Below, piece by piece: positions 1 to 10,194 of a DNA stretch of 64,000 bases. The stretch covers positions 62,001 to 126,000 of the forward strand of contig NZ_JBFAJC010000007.1 of the NCBI RefSeq assembly GCF_040655075.1, written 5' to 3'. The notes under the pieces were generated by a model. That model worked only from the letters and a program-made list of their open reading frames with translations, made no database searches and had not been told where the DNA came from. Every line of letters starts with the position of its first letter. Positions within the stretch are counted from its first letter, which is position 1. Source of the DNA: Actinoallomurus sp040655075 (lineage in GTDB: Bacteria > Actinomycetota > Actinomycetes > Streptosporangiales > Streptosporangiaceae). Position numbers and translations under genes: made by a program.

Positions 1-631
1 GGTCACCTCCGACGGGGAACGCATCGCCAACCCCCGCCACCTGGAGCGTAAGGCCCGTAACCTGGCCCGGTATCAGCGGCGGATGGCCCGCTGCGAGCGT
101 GGGAGCATGAACCGGCGTAAGGCCAAGGCCAAGGTCGCCCGCGCGCACCGCAAGGTCCGTAACGCCCGCGCCGATTTCCTGCATCGCACCAGCACCAGCC
201 TCGTCCGCAGGGCCGACACGATCGTCATCGAAGACCTCGCAGTCGCCAACATGGTCAAGAACCGTAGGCTGGCGCGCGTCATCAGTGATGCGGGGTGGGG
301 GGAGTTCCGTCGGCAGTTGGAGTACAAGGCCGAACGTGCCGGGCGCACGCTCGTGGTGATCGATCGCTGGTATCCCTCGTCCAAGACCTGCTCGGTGTGT
401 GGGCATCTGCTCGCTGAGTTGAGTCTTTCGACCCGGCACTGGACGTGTCCGGGCTGCCGTACCCGGCATGACCGGGACATCAACGCGGCCAAGAACATCG
501 TTGCGGCTGGTCGAGCCGTAGCCGGGCCAACGCCTGGTGATGCCTGTGGAGCTGGTGTAAGACGGCAAGGGTCCTCCCTTCCGCAGTCGGCGCTGAAACA
601 GGAAACCCGCGCCGCGAGGCGCCCGGCCTGA
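1..631 (+). CDS. tnpB: IS200/IS605-family TnpB (OrfB), 5' end outside window
   Basis: This is the C-terminal part of a TnpB RNA-guided nuclease. The frame is open from base 2, so the gene begins before the window. The segment around VIEDL carries the second RuvC acidic residue. DRWYPSSKTCSVCG followed by CPGC forms the four-cysteine zinc finger, and HDRDINAAKN supplies the last RuvC aspartate. The first RuvC aspartate would lie just upstream of the visible TSDGER stretch. TnpB proteins use an RNA derived from the element's right end to cut DNA at the vacated donor site. No TnpA is visible. The protein ends in a basic tail (EARR-like), typical where the right-end RNA overlaps the gene. Family assignment is firm; activity is not testable from this fragment. 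Confidence 0.9.
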   Translation, partial: VTSDGERIANPRHLERKARNLARYQRRMARCERGSMNRRKAKAKVARAHRKVRNARADFLHRTSTSLVRRADTIVIEDLAVANMVKNRRLARVISDAGWGEFRRQLEYKAERAGRTLVVIDRWYPSSKTCSVCGHLLAELSLSTRHWTCPGCRTRHDRDINAAKNIVAAGRAVAGPTPGDACGAGVRRQGSSLPQSALKQETRAARRPA

Positions 632-697
632 AGGCCGGATCGGCCGCAAGGCCGATGGGAATCCCCCTTCTTCACTTCAGAAGGGGGAGGAAGTCAA
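618..697 (+). ncRNA. putative right-end (omega) RNA scaffold hairpins
   Basis: Three consecutive hairpins lie at and just after the tnpB stop: GGCCT/AAGGCC near 624-637, TCGGCC/GGCCGA near 640-655, and CCCCCTTC (663-670) pairing with GAAGGGGG (680-687) across a 9-base loop. TnpB guide RNAs are known to be processed from the 3' end of tnpB through the right end, with the guide taken from flanking host DNA. Here the guide would begin near 698. The 5' limit of the RNA cannot be set from sequence. Confidence 0.5.
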
Positions 698-794
698 AAC
701 GCGGTGAGTTCGACCCCGTCGTAGTCGTCCTGCCGCAGCCGTCCCGGCGTTGTCGTCCCGGCGCAGCCATCCCCGCGCAACCGTCCCCTCCCGC

Positions 795-1400
795 TCAAAG
801 CCAGCCCATGTCGCGGGCCTTGCCGACGGCGGCGTGCCGGTTGCCGACGCCCAGCTTGGTGACGGCGGCCGAGAGGTAGTTGCGCGTGGTGCCCTCCGAC
901 AGGCCGAGGTCGCGGGCGATCCGGGAGACCGGCCGCCCGTCCGCCGCCGCCCGGAGAGCGTCCAGTTCCCGGGCGGTGAGCGGGCACTCCTCCGCGGCGA
1001 GCGCGTCGGCCGCGAGCTCCGGGTCGATGTACCGCGCGCCGGCGTGCACCTGGCGGATCACCTGGGCGAGCCGCGCGCCGGGCACGTCCTTGCCGAGGAA
1101 GCCGCGCGCCCCGGCCGCCATGGCCCGCCGCAGGTTGCCCGGGCGGCCGTGGCCGGTCACGATCATCACGCGGCAGCCGGGCAGGTCACGGGCGAGGCGT
1201 TCGGCCGCGGCCAGGCCGTCGAGGCCGGGCATGTCGATGTCGAGGACCGCGACGTCCGGCCGGAGACGTAGCGTCTGTTCGACCGCCTCGTCACCGCGAC
1301 CGACGTCGGCGACGACGTCGATGCCGTTCTCGGTGGCGAGCAGCGCGACCAGTGCCTCGCGCACCAGATGGTGATCGTCCGCGAGCAGCACCCTGATCAC
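795..1400 (-). CDS. LuxR-type two-component response regulator
   Basis: The 201-residue protein has an N-terminal receiver domain with the acidic pair at 8-9 and the probable phospho-acceptor Asp54 in VAVLDIDMPG. Its C-terminal LuxR helix-turn-helix covers LTARELDALRAAADG to ARDMGWL. It should activate or repress transcription when phosphorylated. The GTG start at 1400 overlaps the stop of the upstream gene (GTGA), so translation is coupled to it. That upstream gene is a sensor kinase without its catalytic core, so this regulator may be an orphan or served by another kinase. It is last in the operon after an ABC-2 exporter, the likely target. Confidence 0.88.
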   Translation of the reverse strand: MIRVLLADDHHLVREALVALLATENGIDVVADVGRGDEAVEQTLRLRPDVAVLDIDMPGLDGLAAAERLARDLPGCRVMIVTGHGRPGNLRRAMAAGARGFLGKDVPGARLAQVIRQVHAGARYIDPELAADALAAEECPLTARELDALRAAADGRPVSRIARDLGLSEGTTRNYLSAAVTKLGVGNRHAAVGKARDMGWL

Positions 1401-1765
1401 GCGACGCTCCTTTCCGCCGTCTCTCCCGTCGCGAGCCCGCCGGTCCGCGGGACGCTCGCCGTGACCCGGAAGGTTCCGTCCCCGGCCGGGCCCGCCGAGA
1501 ACTCGCCGCCGGCCGCGCCGACGCGTTCGGCCAGGTCGACGTAGTGCCGCGCGGCCACCCGGCGGCGTGTCGCCACCCACAGGAGCCTGGTGTACAGCAG
1601 CGGAAGCGCGACGAACGCGGCCACCGCGACCGTCCGCCGCACCGGCGAGTGGGACTCGGAGAACGTCCACACCACCGGCGTGAGGATCTGTGCCGTGCTC
1701 CCCAACCCGTACAGGACGGTCACCACAGCGGCGATCACACCGGGACGCGGCAGGCGGACCTGCAT
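1397..1765 (-). pseudogene. sensor histidine kinase lacking its catalytic core
   Basis: This 122-residue frame begins with two membrane segments (about 10-30 and 45-65), as in short actinobacterial sensor kinases. It then jumps to AERVGAAGGEFSAGPAGDG followed by FRVTASVP, which resembles the last 30 residues of a HATPase_c kinase. The dimerisation/histidine region and the N and G1 boxes are absent. A full member would be about 350-400 residues. The Shine-Dalgarno sequence (AAGGGGG, five bases before the ATG) and the GTGA overlap with the response regulator are intact, so the remnant is probably still translated. An in-frame internal deletion is the simplest explanation. It could be a retained membrane protein rather than a dead gene. 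Confidence 0.7.
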
Positions 1766-1787
1766 CGGATACCCCCTTCACCCGTGC

Positions 1788-2660
1788 TCAGGCCCGGCGA
1801 GGATCCCAGCGGAAGAAGCGCCGGGTCAACCAGAGGCCGACGGCGATCCACAGCAGTGCCACGCCCAGTCCCGCGCCGGACACCTGGAAGCCGTTCAGGA
1901 GGCCGACGTGGTGCGCGGCGACGTGCTTGGCCGGTTCGGCGGAGAAGTCCCGGCCGAACCAGCCGGTGCGGACCGCCCGCACGATCGGGGTCGGCGCCAG
2001 GACCTCACAGACGCCGCGCGCCCAGCCCGGCAGGGCCGAGAGCGGGATCGCCATCCCGGAGCCCAGCGCCCCGATGAGGAGCACCGGAACGGACGCGAGC
2101 TGAGCCACCTCGTTGCTGGGCAGCAGCCCCGACACGCCCAGCGCGAGTACGCAGAAGGCGACCGAGCCGATGAGGCTCGCCACGAGGATGAGGGGGATGT
2201 TCCGTGGCATCGGAGCGTGCAGCACCACGATGAGATACCCCGCCGCGAAGGCCTCCTGCACCAGGCCGACGAGGACCGCGTACGCCACGTCACCGGCGAA
2301 GATCGCGCCGACCGGCAGCGCCGTGCCGCGCAGCCGCTTGTAGATCCGTTCCTCCCGGCGATACACCGCGGCGGCCGACACGCTCATGAAGGCGGCCAGG
2401 CAGCCCATCGCGAGGGTTCCGACCCCGACGTACGCCCGGAGGGGCACGCCGCCGAGCGTCTCGTGGGCCGTCGGGTTCATCGTGTAGACGACGACCAGGA
2501 ACAGGGGCAGCGTCAGCACGCTGAACGCCAGGCCGCGCTGGCGAAGCAAGGCCGCGTGGTTCAGCCGGACCTGCGCCCAGACCATCGCCGGCCATCCGGG
2601 CACCGAGGCAGCGCGCCCCTGGATCCCCACCGGGCTTTCGAGCGTTGTCGACCGGTTCAT
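1788..2660 (-). CDS. ABC-2 type transporter permease
   Basis: The 290-residue membrane protein has about six hydrophobic segments beginning near residue 45 (FSVLTLPLFLVVVYTM) and a cytoplasmic N-terminus, the layout of ABC-2 exporter permeases. Its ATG overlaps the stop of the ATPase gene by four bases (ATGA), so the two are made together. It probably forms the membrane channel for a small lipophilic substrate such as an antibiotic or lipid. The substrate cannot be read from the sequence. The regulator pair downstream in the same operon suggests induction by a membrane or drug signal. Confidence 0.88.
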   Translation of the reverse strand: MNRSTTLESPVGIQGRAASVPGWPAMVWAQVRLNHAALLRQRGLAFSVLTLPLFLVVVYTMNPTAHETLGGVPLRAYVGVGTLAMGCLAAFMSVSAAAVYRREERIYKRLRGTALPVGAIFAGDVAYAVLVGLVQEAFAAGYLIVVLHAPMPRNIPLILVASLIGSVAFCVLALGVSGLLPSNEVAQLASVPVLLIGALGSGMAIPLSALPGWARGVCEVLAPTPIVRAVRTGWFGRDFSAEPAKHVAAHHVGLLNGFQVSGAGLGVALLWIAVGLWLTRRFFRWDPRRA

Positions 2661-3541
2661 CCGGCCACCTCCAGGAAGATCTCTTCGAGGGACGGGCGGG
2701 TGACCTCCAGGTCGGTCAGCTCGAGGCCGCGGCGTTCGGCCCAGTCGAGCAGCTCGCGCAGCGTCCGCTGCACGTCCCGCGCCTCGATGACGACGTGGTC
2801 CCCCTCGTACGTGGCCGATGCCCCGGGCAGCAAAGGCAGCTCGGACGGCATCGGCAGGCCGAAGGCGATGCGCGGGGCCCGCCGGGCGAGAATCTCCCGA
2901 ACGGTCCCCTCCGCCGCGATCCGTCCCTCATTCATGATCGCGAGCCGGTCGGCGAGTCGCTGTGCCTCGTCCAGATAGTGCGTGGTGAGCAGCACGGTCG
3001 CGCCCTCGCCGGAGAGCTCCCGGATCAGGTCCCACACGCCGCGCCGGGCCTCGGGGTCCAAGCCGGTGGTGGGCTCGTCGAGGAACAGCACGTCCGGGCG
3101 CCCCAGCGCGGCGAGGGCCAGATCCAGCCGCCGCTTCTCCCCGCCCGACAGTCTCCCGACCCGTACGCTCGCCCGCCCGTCGAGCCCTACGAGCGCCAGC
3201 GCCTCCGTGCGGGGCATCGCCGAGGGCGTCCAGCGACGCCAGGCGTCCACGGTCTCGGCGACCGTGAGGTCGTTGTAGAAGCCGCCGTCCTGCAGCACGA
3301 TCCCCATCCGGGCACGGACGCGGTCCCGCTGCTCGTACGGATCGGCGCCCAGCACCCGTACGTCCCCGGACCCCGCCCGCTCGTAGCCCTCGATCACGTC
3401 GAGCGTGGTCGTCTTGCCCGCCCCGTTGGTCCCGAGCAGGGCGAACACCTCACCCGGACGGATCGCGAACGACACGCCGCGTACGGCCGCGAAGTCGCCG
3501 TAGCTCTGGTGCAGATCCCGCACCTCGATCGCCGTTTCCAT
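2657..3541 (-). CDS. ABC transporter ATP-binding protein (drug-exporter type)
   Basis: The 294-residue protein has a Walker A motif GTNGAGKTT (37-45), an LSGGEKRR signature in place of the common LSGGQ, and a Walker B VLFLDEPTTGLDP. A C-terminal extension of about 80 residues is typical of the daunorubicin-resistance ATPase group. It powers the ABC-2 permease encoded next, with which it shares an ATGA overlap. It is the first gene of a four-gene minus-strand operon ending with the response regulator. The upstream 100 bases separate it from the flavoenzyme gene on the same strand. Confidence 0.92.
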   Translation of the reverse strand: METAIEVRDLHQSYGDFAAVRGVSFAIRPGEVFALLGTNGAGKTTTLDVIEGYERAGSGDVRVLGADPYEQRDRVRARMGIVLQDGGFYNDLTVAETVDAWRRWTPSAMPRTEALALVGLDGRASVRVGRLSGGEKRRLDLALAALGRPDVLFLDEPTTGLDPEARRGVWDLIRELSGEGATVLLTTHYLDEAQRLADRLAIMNEGRIAAEGTVREILARRAPRIAFGLPMPSELPLLPGASATYEGDHVVIEARDVQRTLRELLDWAERRGLELTDLEVTRPSLEEIFLEVAG

Positions 3542-3643
3542 GCTCCGAGGGTCCCGGGACGACGGGAGGCGCGGCAGTGCGCGACGTCACCGGACGGGCA
3601 TGAGGTTCGCGGGGCGCGGCCATGACATACGTCAGTCCCGCGG

Positions 3644-4774
3644 CTACCGCTCCTCGTGGAGGGACTCCGCGGACACGGCGGCGACGCCGTCGTGGCCGGA
3701 CAGCCGGAGCGTGAGTTCGAGCTCGGCGAGCAGGCAGCGCAGCACGTGCCGGACGCCCTCCTCGCCGTCCAGCGCCAGCCCGTACACGTACGGGCGGCCC
3801 AGCAGGACCGCCTTCGCGCCCAGGGCCAGGGCCTTGAGAACGTCCGCGCCGGTCCGTACGCCGCTGTCGAACAGCACCTCGATCTGGTCGCCGACCGCGT
3901 GGGCGATGATCGGCAGCGCGTCGAGTGCGGCGACCGCCCCGTCCACCTGGCGCCCGCCGTGGTTGGACACGACGATGCCGTCCATTCCGGCGTCCACCGC
4001 GCGGCGGGCGTCGTCGGTCTGCTGGATCCCTTTCAACGCGATCGGCCCGTCCCAGTGCTCGCGCAGGAACGCCAGGTCGTCCCAGGTCAGGCCCGGATTA
4101 CCGAAGACGCCGGCCCAGTGGGCGACCGGATCCGCCCCGGCCTTGGCGGTGAAGACCGGGTCGGCGAGGTAGTTCTGAATCCCGATGCCGCGCAGGAACG
4201 GCAGGTAGGCGTTGTCGAGGTCGCCCGGCCGCCAGGCCAGCGTGAACGTGTCGACTGTGACGACGAGGGCGGTGTAGCCCGCGGCCGCCGCCCGCTCCAG
4301 GAAGCTGACCGCCAGGTCGCGGTCGCCCGGCCAGTACAGCTGGTACCAGCGCGGGCCTGCCACCTCCGCGACCTCCTCCATGCCGTACGACGCGGCCGTG
4401 CTCAGGATCATCGGCAGGCCGAGGGAACGCGCCGCCCGCGCCACCGCGAGCTCCCCCTCCGGGTGCGCGATGCGGAGCACGCCGACCGGCGCCAGCAGCA
4501 GCGGGGCCGGCAGCTCCGCGCCGAGCACCCGCGTGGTGAGATCGCCGCCCGTGACGCCGCGCAGCATGCGCGGGACGATCCGCCGGCGCCGGAACGCCTC
4601 GCGGTTGGCGACCGCGGTGTCGCCGGTGCCCGCCGACCCGGCGATGTAGTCGTACGCCTCTTCCGGCAGCTTCTCGCGGGCGAGCGCCTCCAGGCGGGTC
4701 AGGTCGGTCGGCAGCGAGGGCAGGACGTCGTTCAGGCCGTTGAGGTAGATCTCGAACTGGAAGTCGGCGTACAT
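3644..4774 (-). CDS. FMN-dependent alpha-hydroxy acid oxidase, lactate 2-monooxygenase-like
   Basis: The 376-residue cytosolic flavoprotein belongs to the family that oxidises L-2-hydroxy acids. The active-site segment SNHGGRQVDG holds the catalytic histidine and substrate arginine. DSGVRTGADVLKALALGA and LLGRPYVYG contribute to FMN phosphate binding. The N-terminal FEIYLNGL and the internal WRPGDLDNAYLPFLRG resemble lactate 2-monooxygenase more than LldD, so oxidation of lactate or a related acid is likely. The true substrate is uncertain. The ATG at 4774 has AAGGAG nine bases upstream. It is divergent from parC across 143 bases. Confidence 0.85.
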   Translation of the reverse strand: MYADFQFEIYLNGLNDVLPSLPTDLTRLEALAREKLPEEAYDYIAGSAGTGDTAVANREAFRRRRIVPRMLRGVTGGDLTTRVLGAELPAPLLLAPVGVLRIAHPEGELAVARAARSLGLPMILSTAASYGMEEVAEVAGPRWYQLYWPGDRDLAVSFLERAAAAGYTALVVTVDTFTLAWRPGDLDNAYLPFLRGIGIQNYLADPVFTAKAGADPVAHWAGVFGNPGLTWDDLAFLREHWDGPIALKGIQQTDDARRAVDAGMDGIVVSNHGGRQVDGAVAALDALPIIAHAVGDQIEVLFDSGVRTGADVLKALALGAKAVLLGRPYVYGLALDGEEGVRHVLRCLLAELELTLRLSGHDGVAAVSAESLHEER

Positions 4775-4820
4775 GCGGGCGCTCCTTCTCCGAGAGGCCT
4801 CACGTTAGTGCCGCGTCGAC

Positions 4821-4832
4821 CGACCTTGGTCG
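4821..4832. promoter_or_regulatory. short palindrome between flavoenzyme gene and parC
   Basis: CGACC-TT-GGTCG is a perfect five-base-arm inverted repeat in the divergent intergenic region. It is flanked on both sides by TCGACC and an AT-rich TATAT stretch. It could be an operator for the hydroxy-acid oxidase gene. No adjacent dedicated regulator is present, so this is a weak suggestion. Confidence 0.25.
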
Positions 4833-4917
4833 TATATCGACCGTGTGTCAGGCCGAGACATGCCGGAAGAGACGGAGAGCGGCCAAAGATGTCACCGGAA
4901 CCCGCGACAATGGCTGC

Positions 4918-7434
<2,517 letters not shown>

Positions 7435-7447
7435 CCCCGAGACGGAC

Positions 7448-7472
7448 GGGCCGCCCACGCTGTGGGCGGCCC
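7448..7472. terminator. terminator hairpin after parC
   Basis: An 11-base perfect stem GGGCCGCCCAC / GTGGGCGGCCC with a three-base loop starts 14 bases after the parC stop. It lies between convergent genes. There is no long T run, as is common in actinobacteria, so it may act for both strands. Confidence 0.7.
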
Positions 7473-7521
7473 GCCGTGCGGGAGGCCTGTCACGGGGTGC
7501 GTGTGGGCACGCGAGGAGATG

Positions 7522-8934
7522 TCAGGAGACCAGGGCTTCGGGCTTGTCGGTGCTCGGCCGGCGCTGCGCGACCACGGCTCTGGCCAGCCGTACCGTCAGC
7601 ACCATCATCGTGAGCACCAGGGCCAGTGCGATCCATGCGGCCACCTCCGCGGCCGTCGCGTACCCATCACGGTCGAGCACCGCGAAATAGATCCCGCCCA
7701 CGACGGCGACACCGGTCACGCCGGCGAACTGCTGGATGGTGGAGAGCGTGCCCGAGGCGACGCCGGCCCGCTCGGGGGTGATCCCCGCCATCGGCGCGCC
7801 GACCAGGGACGGCAGGATCAGGCCGTTGCCGACGCCCATCAGGCCCATCGCGGTGAGCAGCCACGGGACGGCGACGCGGTGCCCTTCGGTCTGCAACCCG
7901 ACCGCGACCAGAAGCACGCTCAGCCCGGTGATCGCCGCGCCCGCGGTCATGACCCGCAGACCGTACTTGACGATCAGACGCTTGCCCGCCAGCGACGTGA
8001 CCATGGCCAGCACCGCCGTGGGGGTGAAGATGAGCCCTGCCCGGAGTGGGCTGTACCCGAAACCGGTCTGCAGAGTGAGGCTGATCACGAAGATGTAGCT
8101 GGAGAAGAAGGCCATGAACGCGGCGTTGATGGCCATGCCGATGGTGAAGACCTTCCGGTGGAACAGTGTCAGGTCGAGCAGCGGCTGACCACCGCGGGCG
8201 GCCAGGCGTCGCTCCCAGATCACGGCGGCCCAGAACGCGGGCACGGAGGACACCAGGAGCACCCAGGTCCACACCGGCCAGCCTTCCTCCCGGCCGAGGA
8301 CCAGGGGCACGAGTGCCAGCGCCAGCGATCCGGAGACGCCCAAGGCGCCGATCCCGTCCAGGGCCGGGCGGCCGTTGGCGGTGGTGCGCGGCAGCAGGGC
8401 GGAGGCGAGGGCGAAGACGATCAGGCCGACGGGCAGGTTGATGAAGAAGATCGCCCGCCAGCCGAGGCCGAGGACGTCGGCGCCGAGCAGCAGGCCGCCC
8501 AGCAGTTGCCCGCACACGCCGCTGAGTCCACCGGTGACGCCGAACCACGCCAGCGCGCGTGGCCGTTGCTCCCCAGGGATGACGGTGGTGATGAGGGCGA
8601 GTACCTGCGGCACCATGGCGGCGGCCGTCAGTCCCTGCAGCATGCGGGCCAGCACGAGTTGGACCGGACTTTGCGCCAGTCCGCACAGCATGGAGGCCAG
8701 GGTGAAGGCCACCACGCCCGTCAGGAACATCCTCCGTCGGCCGAGCAGATCGCCCAGACGGCCGCCGAGGACGAGCCCGGCGGCGTAGCTGAAGACGTAG
8801 CCGCCGACGACCAGTTCCAGTGCCGCCGCCCCGGCACCGAGGTCGGACTGGATGGCGGGAAGGGCGACGTTGACCACGTTGCCGTCGAAGCCGTACATGA
8901 AGAAGGCCGCCAGGATGACGGGCAGCAGGAGCAT
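7522..8934 (-). CDS. MFS multidrug efflux transporter (DHA2, 14-helix type)
   Basis: The roughly 470-residue membrane protein shows the EmrB/QacA pattern. Helix 1 carries YGFDGNVVNVALPAIQ, the loop after helix 2 has GGRLGDLLGRRRMF, and motif C (GVTGGLSGVCGQLLGG) lies in helix 5. Proton-driven drug export is the expected role. The ATG at 8934 is preferred because GGAGGG ends five bases upstream; an in-frame ATG at 8946 lies inside the operator. The TetR regulator is encoded immediately upstream on the same strand. Identical operator half-sites in front of both genes imply that TetR represses this pump. Confidence 0.9.
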   Translation of the reverse strand: MLLLPVILAAFFMYGFDGNVVNVALPAIQSDLGAGAAALELVVGGYVFSYAAGLVLGGRLGDLLGRRRMFLTGVVAFTLASMLCGLAQSPVQLVLARMLQGLTAAAMVPQVLALITTVIPGEQRPRALAWFGVTGGLSGVCGQLLGGLLLGADVLGLGWRAIFFINLPVGLIVFALASALLPRTTANGRPALDGIGALGVSGSLALALVPLVLGREEGWPVWTWVLLVSSVPAFWAAVIWERRLAARGGQPLLDLTLFHRKVFTIGMAINAAFMAFFSSYIFVISLTLQTGFGYSPLRAGLIFTPTAVLAMVTSLAGKRLIVKYGLRVMTAGAAITGLSVLLVAVGLQTEGHRVAVPWLLTAMGLMGVGNGLILPSLVGAPMAGITPERAGVASGTLSTIQQFAGVTGVAVVGGIYFAVLDRDGYATAAEVAAWIALALVLTMMVLTVRLARAVVAQRRPSTDKPEALVS

Positions 8935-8945
8935 GGAACCCTCCA

Positions 8946-8967
8946 TTATTGATGGATCAGTCAAAAA
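8946..8967. promoter_or_regulatory. TetR operator copy 2, in front of the MFS gene
   Basis: The core TTGATGGATCAGTCAA is flanked by TTA and AAA. It matches the copy at 9593-9614 at 20 of 22 positions. On the minus strand it contains TTGACT, a -35-like hexamer. The repressor bound here would cover the start region of the pump mRNA. Confidence 0.75.
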
Positions 8968-9000
8968 CTTGGGCGCGCGAAGACGCTGTCCCGCCGGCAC

Positions 9001-9576
9001 TCAGACGCGCAGGTCGGCGACCACCGCGTCGACGGTCTCGTGCAGCGACTGGGGGCTGTAGCCGGCCTTGGCCTGCACGAGCAGACCGTGGAAGGCACTC
9101 ATCACCTGGCGAGCGAGCAGGCGGGCCGGTCGGTCGGCCCGGATCTCACCCTGGGCCCTGCCGTCCTCGACCGCCTCCACCAGCGCCGCTTCGAGCTGAG
9201 TGAAGCACTGGCGGGCCAGCGCCGACAGTTCGGGTTCCGCGCCGGCCAGTTCGGTCACGGTATTGACCGCGAGGCAGCCGCGACGGTCGGCCACCGTCCG
9301 ATCCACGCCACTGAGCATGAGCCACCGGATGCGCTCCAGCGGCGGCCGGTCCGCCTGGATCGCGTTCTGCCCGGCCGCACCCTTGTCCCGGTAACGCCGC
9401 AGCGCCAACTCGAACAGGCCCCGCTTGCTGCCGAAGGCGTTATAGAGGCTGCCGCGGAGCATCCCGGTCCCGTTGATCAGATCATCGGTCGAGGTCGCGG
9501 TGTAGCCCTTGGTCCAGAACGTCTCCATCGCCGCCTCGACGGCCGCGTCGGCGTCGAACTTCCTCGGACGTGCCAT
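9001..9576 (-). CDS. TetR-family transcriptional repressor of the adjacent MFS pump
   Basis: The 191-residue protein starts MARPRKFD and has the classic TetR helix-turn-helix at about 10-55 (WTKGYTATSTDDLINGTGMLRGSLYNAFGSKRGLFELAL). A divergent ligand-binding domain follows. The GCLAVNT motif at about 105 is typical of the YezE/AcrR-like branch controlling efflux. The ATG at 9576 is only six bases beyond a possible -10, so the transcript may be leaderless. The gene lies between two copies of the same inverted repeat, one at its own promoter and one at the pump gene, supporting autoregulation and pump repression. Confidence 0.9.
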   Translation of the reverse strand: MARPRKFDADAAVEAAMETFWTKGYTATSTDDLINGTGMLRGSLYNAFGSKRGLFELALRRYRDKGAAGQNAIQADRPPLERIRWLMLSGVDRTVADRRGCLAVNTVTELAGAEPELSALARQCFTQLEAALVEAVEDGRAQGEIRADRPARLLARQVMSAFHGLLVQAKAGYSPQSLHETVDAVVADLRV

Positions 9577-9592
9577 GCCCGCAGATTGCCAG

Positions 9593-9614
9593 TTTTTGAT
9601 GGATCTGTCAAAAA
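9593..9614. promoter_or_regulatory. TetR operator copy 1 with embedded -35 box
   Basis: The arms TTTTTGA (9593-9599) and TCAAAAA (9608-9614) flank an eight-base centre. Read on the minus strand the site contains a perfect TTGACA. A 17-base spacer then leads to CAATCT, six bases before the tetR ATG. The site overlaps the stop codon of the upstream GNAT gene (9608-9610). Confidence 0.75.
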
Positions 9615-10123
9615 CCATTCAGAGGGCGCAGCATGCAGACTCGCGGCCAGCGGTCCAGGCCGAGGACGGCCTCTCGTCGGCGGATGGCTCGCAGGTCAGG
9701 GGTGAGCTCGGCGTCCGTCAGCCGCCGGAATCCGCACCGCAGGTAGTACGGAGCGTTCCACGGCACGTGCTCGAAGGTCGTCAGAGTGAGCGCCGACGCG
9801 CCTCCGTCCTCCGCCTGGGCGGCCACGTGGCCGAGGAGCGACCGGCCGATCCGCCGACGCGCGCTGTCCGGATGCACCGACACCTGCTCCACGTGCACCC
9901 CGGCGTCGATGCGCGCGGCGATGAGGTAGGCGACCGGCCGATCGGCCGCGTCCACCGCCGCCCACGCCATCCCGCCTTGCTGGTAACGGGTGAGCTCCCC
10001 GAGCGGAAGCGGCTCGTCCCCCGCGATCTCCGGCATGTCGACGTCGCGGAACAACCGGCCGGCGGCCACCTCGATGTCCTGGAGGATCGGAAGATCACCG
10101 GTTTCCACCGCACGGATGCGCAT
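9608..10123 (-). CDS. GNAT-family N-acetyltransferase
   Basis: The 171-residue single-domain protein carries the GNAT acetyl-CoA motif QVSVHPDSARRRIGRSLLGHV at about 80-100, and the C-terminal NAPYYLRCGFRRL segment of motif B. It should transfer an acetyl group from acetyl-CoA to a small amine or protein; the acceptor is unknown. Its stop codon lies within the tetR operator, so the tetR promoter sits in the tail of this gene. Readthrough from here into tetR is possible. The ATG at 10123 begins MRIRAVETGD, normal for the family. Confidence 0.85.
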   Translation of the reverse strand: MRIRAVETGDLPILQDIEVAAGRLFRDVDMPEIAGDEPLPLGELTRYQQGGMAWAAVDAADRPVAYLIAARIDAGVHVEQVSVHPDSARRRIGRSLLGHVAAQAEDGGASALTLTTFEHVPWNAPYYLRCGFRRLTDAELTPDLRAIRRREAVLGLDRWPRVCMLRPLNGF

Positions 10124-10194
10124 CCGCCCATCCTCCCCGCTCCGCCGGCGACGGGCATTCGAATTTCGTACGGGCTACCACCGCCGGCCCGCGA

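Larger units (their letters stand above)
1..697 (+). mobile_element. IS200/IS605-type element, right-hand part
   Basis: The tnpB fragment is followed directly by structured DNA and a GGAGGAAGTCAA segment that resembles the right ends of actinobacterial IS605-group elements. The left end lies outside the window. These elements transpose as single strands and make no target duplication, so none is expected. The right boundary near 697 is inferred from the last hairpin and the TCAA tetranucleotide, and could be off by several bases. Confidence 0.6.
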
